The notes below the pieces were generated by a model, which had not been told where the DNA came from, made no database searches, and saw nothing but the letters and a program-made list of their open reading frames with translations. Positions 54,670 to 60,000 of a stretch of 60,000 nucleotides of DNA are shown one piece after another (the first letter of the stretch is position 1; the number at the start of each line of letters is the position of its first letter). The stretch covers positions 8,362,635 to 8,422,634 of the forward strand of contig NC_087079.1 in assembly GCF_026151205.1 (NCBI RefSeq). The letters are read 5' to 3'. Both the position numbers and the translations under genes were made by a program. The DNA is from Bolinopsis microptera (lineage: Eukaryota; Ctenophora; Tentaculata; Lobata; Bolinopsidae).

Positions 54670-57600
54670 CTAACTATGTCCATTCCTGGCTTTTTCTTTC
54701 TGAATCTCAGCCACTTGAACCAACAATTCAACCGGATCAGCCATGCACTGTCCCTCAGTAGAAATAGACTGCGCATAATAATCAAACCTTGACTTGAGTC
54801 TGATCTTCAACATAGCAAGGTGCTTCTTAACAGCACTGTTGCACACAAAGTGCACTAAACAGTTCACAGTGGAGCAGGTAAATGCTGAGTAGTACAGCCA
54901 CCAGTGAAAGTAGTACTCCCACATGATGTTTCCTTTAGCTAGCCAGTAGTTACTGTTCAGGAGAGAGAACGCCCCCTTTTTTCCCAGCTCCTTGCTACAC
55001 AAACCCAGCAGGGGGAGAGTGTAGTAAAGGGCTGTGAAACCGTAAAATGTGACGTAGAAAAACGCAAATACCAGCGTCATTACTGTCGCTTTTATCTTCT
55101 TGTTGTGGATATCCCAATAATGGATTCCAGCTGGTGTTGACCCTCTCCTCCTCCTCACAGACTTCTGCCTCAAAACCATCAGCTTAACAGCAATGGAAAT
55201 GCTCATCACGGGGATACTTATCATAGAGTAAACCAGGAGAGACACGTATCCGTAGTAAAGCTCGGCGAACTGCCCGGATAGGTACACATCAGGATAAGGT
55301 CGATTGTACTTGTACCTGAAGTTGACAGCCATGGTCATGGTAAGATAGAGAATAAATAACAAATTACTTTGTTTAATCTTCAAAATTGTGATTGGTCTTA
55401 CACGATAAGTTTAAAAATCATGATTAAACACACACATATTGACCACTAATGTGTTGTTGGGCCAAAATTCAGCAGACAGAACAATACCTGAAGTTGACAG
55501 CCATGTACATGTTAAGAGAGAGGATCAGAACCCAGCCCATACCCTGGAGTGTTGTTAGGGTGTGTTGGGTTGCTCGCCGCTTGTAAAGTTCCGGGAAGAA
55601 TGTCCCTGAAGAGTGTGCAGTTAAAGGGTGAGCTGTAGCTGTTTGGATAATTTGGACATGTTGAATTGTGCCCTTCGAACTTTTCTCAGAATTGACCTGA
55701 CTGTTGTAACAGACTGATGTAACAGTTTAGTCCATGATACTGAGCTGTTTGCTAAACTGTGTATTGAACTTCTCGAAGATTCGGTAGGTAATTTTAGCGT
55801 TACGAATGAAGATAATGTACGGACAAAAGATATAGATTGTGTTAATTGTCAAGGGAGTAAAACGTAATTGGATGCCATCATGATCAATAGCCCATACCCA
55901 GTGATCGTTATTAAATCTTAATTCAATTTATCGACTTTTGATATTGTGGTATGAAGCCGGCAATTAGTCTGTGTGAACTTGATTAAACCAAATTTTGTTG
56001 ACCGCACAACAAATGGTTTAACTGAGAAAAATACATCTAAGAGTGATAAAATCTCAAAACGTTTTACCAAATGTGGAGAGGACAAGGCTTAACCTTGCTT
56101 TCTTCACAGATTAACTTTACCGGGGTAAGCACAGGGCTTCAATGCTCTATCTTATAGTGGTTTTGATCTATTCCTTAGTAGTAAAGACCACTGCCCCCTA
56201 CGAAGAAGAAGATAAAATCTATTGTGATAAAATATATTGAACAAACACATACCTATGAATCTGACTGTAGTTATCAAGCACATTAGAATAGGAGTGAGCA
56301 TAGCAATGATGTTAAATAGCATCCCCATAACATAGTTCGCAATAGGCACCTGGGGATAACAATAATAACGGCATAAGAGTTAGTTATACAGTTTCCCCAG
56401 TTTCATTTCAGATTTTTAATGGAGATTGGACAATATTATGTAGTATTGTACAACTTGCAAAACAATGTAACATATATAGCGACGATCGCGTTGAGTTGTT
56501 GAAATTTAAATCGAAAAATTCAGTTCACATTTTGTATATTATATTGTAAGCTGAAGACGATTTACACAAGTATTTTGAAAGATCCTGCTAATAAAATCTT
56601 TCGTATCACTTATATGTTTTAAATATCCCCCTCCAGGTATAAGTGTATAAAATTACTGAAATGTATTGTACTTGGAAAAAGTATGTTCAACTTTACTTAC
56701 GAACAAATTTTCAGAAGTATAGTCGTTGAACATCATTATGCTAAGATAAACGTTGCAAATCCCACCCATGAAATCAGTGAGAGCCATGCTCATAAACAGC
56801 GAACTCGTCTGGTTCTGAAACTTTACCCGTCAGACTTTCTGGTAAATCTTAATACCAACCATTATGTAATATGTAACACTAGCAACTAGAAATATATGAG
56901 TGAAGGTGATATTTTGTCGGTAAAACTGTCTGATTTGCTGCAGAAACTATTTGGGCTCCTTCCCAAGTTTAATTTTATTCTCCGCTCTGGGAAGGAATTA
57001 TATGGAAGGAAACAGCATGCAGTTAGCAGGATGAACTAACTATGAATTTGGAGGAGAAGGTGATTTTTATTCGGTTAACGTATTAAGGTATTTGAGCTTT
57101 TCATTTAGAATTAAAACAAGTCATTCATATTATGGAGCCAGGGTGTGTGCCACGAACTATAAATTGAGTAACTGGCCTATTTCTCGCACGAATTTTAAGA
57201 CTCTTCGGACGAATGTGAAATGTGATAAGGCTATGAACTACACTTCTGCATTCGTCGCACATTCCATGTGGCGGAAAGAATTACTTTAACACGTTCGACC
57301 GAGTATATAATGTTCGTGATAATATGTGTATAGTGTGTGTGATATAGTGTGATATGTGCGGTTAGCCCAGACTTTTCTTCAGAAATATGATATCACATAG
57401 GAAGTTACAGATATTATGTAATTCTAGATTGAGACACTCAGTAGGAAAAAAAGATAAAACACAGCCAAATAAAAAGGTTTCAGATAGGAGATTAAGAGGT
57501 TGCTACAACTATAAGAGGTTGCTACAACTGTAAGCGGTTGCTACAACTGTAAGCGGTTGCTACAGCTATAAGAGGTTGCTATAAGGTTTCTACAAGGTTG

Positions 57601-58250
57601 CTACAAGATGCTGCCACAACTTACGGCTTGTTTAATTTCGCTTTTTCCAAGAAAGAAGTTACTGATATCGTGAATCAAACTTACGACAGCGAATCTCGGA
57701 TTCGCTTGACCCTAATTGTGTTAGTAAGCATTGGTTCTTCTTTTTTAAACAAGAATTAGAGTTCATCTAGGCATTGGGCTCCTTTTCGTTAATAGTGCTT
57801 TTAGTAACAAATGACAAGGACTATGATAATAATCAGGGGTGATGCTCAGAAGTTAGGAGTAAGTATGCGTGATACAAATATTATCACGTTAGTGGTAACA
57901 TCCTGGCTAAATATATTTCTCCGTGTTTAAAGAATATTCTAACAAATTCAATAAATTATTGGCGATGAAAAATTTGAAATCCATAATACATATTACGTAA
58001 GATAGATAATTAGTATATTATAATATATTGATAAGTAAGGTTTGCTTACCATGGGTTTACTTGCGGTTCCAAGTACGTACATGATGTACAAATTAGACAG
58101 AACTCCAAAGACACCCAAAGGAAGTGAGGTAGTCCCAAGTGCTATATCCAACTCTGGGATGGTTTCGTTCATGGTGATGAGGAAGGTTTTCTGATCTGCA
58201 ATACCATGACACCGATCATCCAGGAATGATGTGGTGGTGTTATTTAACAT
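54670..58250 (-). CDS. Rhodopsin-like seven-transmembrane receptor C (5 exons)
   Basis: Exons on the minus strand are 58250-58050, 56814-56701, 56349-56253, 55605-55488 and 55315-54670, all GT-AG, phases 0, 0, 1, 2 in order. The product is 391 residues. The N-terminus has sequons (NNT, NET). Helix 1 contains GVLSNLYIM. Helix 2 has SMALTDFMGG with the class A Asp. Helix 3 ends CLITTVRFIG in place of DRY. Helix 4 lies in exon 4. Helix 5 (LVYSMISIPVMSISIAV), helix 6 (KIKATVMTLVFAFFYVTFYG) and helix 7 (YYSAFTCSTVNCLVHFV, a weak NPxxY equivalent) share the last exon. It shares the VRF motif and the exon-per-helix layout of receptors A and B, so a common family is likely but distant. The ligand is unknown. 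Confidence 0.75.
57492..57608. repeat. 19-base tandem repeat in receptor C intron 1
   Basis: AAGAGGTTGCTACAACTAT and close variants repeat four times, followed by degenerate GGTTGCTACAAG units. Confidence 0.85.
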
Positions 58251-58804
58251 CCTTGAGAGAGACACTGTTCAAGAAATAAATACAAATTAAATTAAAACAA
58301 ATGAAATCTAAAACAAGTATGATGCCGGAAACTAACTGAGGTAGAGAGATGAACTCAATACTTTGGTCAAATGAGTCAAGATAAATATCACCGAACCGAC
58401 CTGACTTTACAGTCGGCTATTTAAATTTCAAAGAGTAAAATAAAACAATTGCACTGTAGTTCAAACTGATTGGAAGTGTGGTGAGAACAATACGAAACCG
58501 CGGAGGCATGAAAACATCAAACTATGGTTAAATTACTGTGGGTAGTTCAGGTAGAACGTAGTTGCCTCTTAGAAATGATACATTCCTCGCAATAATCTTA
58601 CACAACCTGATCTGGTAACTTCCTTATACAAACAATTTCAGCTATTAGCTATTTTCACAAATAGAATATCAACCTCCGAAAAAACGAAAGTTACTACTTA
58701 GTACTTACTCTATGGAAAATAATGGATCAAGTGAATGAATGGTAATAAACGTATAATTAATGTCGCAATAGATAAATAAGTGTATTTCTGTTTATAAACA
58801 AAAT
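58251..58804. other. Upstream of receptor C; no gene seen
   Basis: AT-rich. It may hold the receptor C promoter; no element recognised. Confidence 0.35.
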
Positions 58805-59168
58805 GATGCCTGAGGTCCTCAGGCAAGATCACATCAGAGGTTTTCTCCAAAAGTAATGATGGAATAATGACTGAGCCACTCAGAGGCACCTACCGGGCAC
58901 CATTAAAATACTTGTATTGTTTACAGTCTCAAAACTAAGATCTCTCCGTTGAAATGGTGTCTCGTTTAATGTCGCGAATCGAGACAATAATATGGTAAAG
59001 TGTACAAACGAGACACCATTTCAACGGAGAATTCTTAGTTTTGAGACTGTAAACAATACAAGTATTTTAATGGTGCCCGGTAGGTGCCTCTGAATGGCTC
59101 AGTCATTGTTCAATCATTACTTTTGGACAGAACCTCTGATGTGATCTTGCCTGAGGACCTCAGGCATC
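58805..59168. mobile_element. 364-bp palindromic element
   Basis: The 161-base arms 58805-58965 and 59008-59168 are inverse complements with about six mismatches, around a 42-base loop. The ends GATGCCTGAGGTCCTCAGGC contain a further self-complementary CCTGAGGTCCTCAGG. There is no reading frame. It fits a foldback-type miniature element. Confidence 0.88.
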
Positions 59169-60000
59169 GTTGTCACTAACTGTTACTTAAAAATTGGAGA
59201 GAGAGAGAGAGACAGGCGCCGCCAGGTATATCTGTTCTACTGCTGTATGACTATTTTTGTGATTTGACCAAATATTTGATATCCTCCTTGTTTAAGATCC
59301 AGACGAGACAATACGATAGACCACCACGACCGACCACTACTGCCTCGACCTCATACAAATGTACACCAGACAGACTATAATAATAAGCTTTGAATTATGA
59401 GCACCTATTAAATAATAAATTTAGTTACCTCATCAAAAATTGATTCGAATGCAGCACTAGAACGTTCGGGAATAATTATTAAAGATAATAAAAATGAAAT
59501 AATCTTTCGGTACCATTAAAGGAACAGTTCACAACAGATAATCTCAGCAAAATGCAAATACTTGCTGTGATAGAGCGGCTGTTATCGCAAATGGTACAAC
59601 ATTCAATCTCTTGGACATATAAATCAAGGAAACGATTAGTAATTCTTCTGTCAACCAGGCATTTAAGTTGCCATGTACTTCGTCGTAAATATCTGCAATC
59701 ATCTGTACAAGCCAATTATCGTGCACCAACGTTCAACACATGGTAATTGTTAGACGTGATGGGCTGGTATTGCATACTGACAAGACATATTTGATAGATC
59801 AGTCCCTCCGAACGAATACTATTAAGAGAAAATCAAAATTCACTTTGATGTTTGATTTTATTGCTCGCAATTGATAACTTTGTCGTCTATACTCTAGACC
59901 GTGGCGTAATAATTGTATTAATATTACCTGATAAAAATAACAACTGTTTGATATTAACGTTCGGTTTGTAAGAACAGATCATTTTAAAATACTCGACCAA
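59169..60000. other. No gene recognised
   Basis: A short (GA)n run is at 59198-59211. A minus-strand frame at 59544-59729 with a hydrophobic end has no recognisable homology or clear splice sites. Confidence 0.35.

Noticed and set aside
59544-59729. 61-codon minus-strand frame with a hydrophobic C-terminal end, possibly a receptor exon
   Set aside because: No clear acceptor or donor and no motif shared with receptors A to C.

Overview
The window is nuclear DNA of an invertebrate animal. Its genes are interrupted by GT-AG introns with consistent codon phases. The families present are metazoan ones: a vitelline-membrane-outer-layer (VMO-I) secreted protein, rhodopsin-like receptors, UDP-glycosyltransferases, an SLC4 bicarbonate transporter, a DENND3-type Rab exchange factor and a DNAJC9-like co-chaperone. 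TTAGGG-like tracts occur inside the window. I cannot name the species; a non-vertebrate, possibly early-branching animal such as a cnidarian would fit, but that is a guess. The DNA is AT-rich and densely packed with short inverted-repeat DNA elements.

Layout. 1-3.6 kb: a four-exon minus-strand gene joining a signal peptide, an Ala/Gly/Cys-rich segment, a helical region and a VMO-I domain, with a Tc1/mariner-like miniature element in its last intron. 4-6.7 kb: a 780-bp near-perfect inverted repeat ending in telomere-like repeats. 7-12 kb: homopolymer C/G tracts, nested miniature elements and a 20-bp inverted array. 13-15.5 kb: a tandem duplication holding two copies of a broken exon related to the VMO-I gene; a tRNA-derived SINE sits in one copy. 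16.4-20.8 kb: a 3.58-kb terminal-inverted-repeat transposon inserted into a tandem repeat; it carries a broken retroelement C-terminus. 21.9-27.9 kb: two paralogous minus-strand receptor genes of four exons each; the second lacks most of transmembrane helix 2. 29.3-29.7 kb: the last two exons of a DNAJC9-like gene. 30.8-32.7 kb: a frameshifted UGT pseudogene and a broken LINE RNase H. 34-38 kb: miniature elements, a 184-bp satellite and palindromes. 38.4-41.9 kb: an intronless DENND3-like gene of 1146 codons. 43.4-50.6 kb: six plus-strand exons of the cytoplasmic half of an SLC4 transporter, with a long CT/CCCT microsatellite in an intron. 51-52.6 kb: a UGT gene with one in-frame amber codon. 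54.7-58.3 kb: a third, five-exon receptor gene. The right end holds a 364-bp palindrome and no recognised gene.

The genes do not form a pathway. The main themes are local receptor and UGT duplication with decay, and heavy transposon traffic that left readable target-site duplications. All gene models were built by hand from splice signals and codon phase; none was checked against a database or transcripts.
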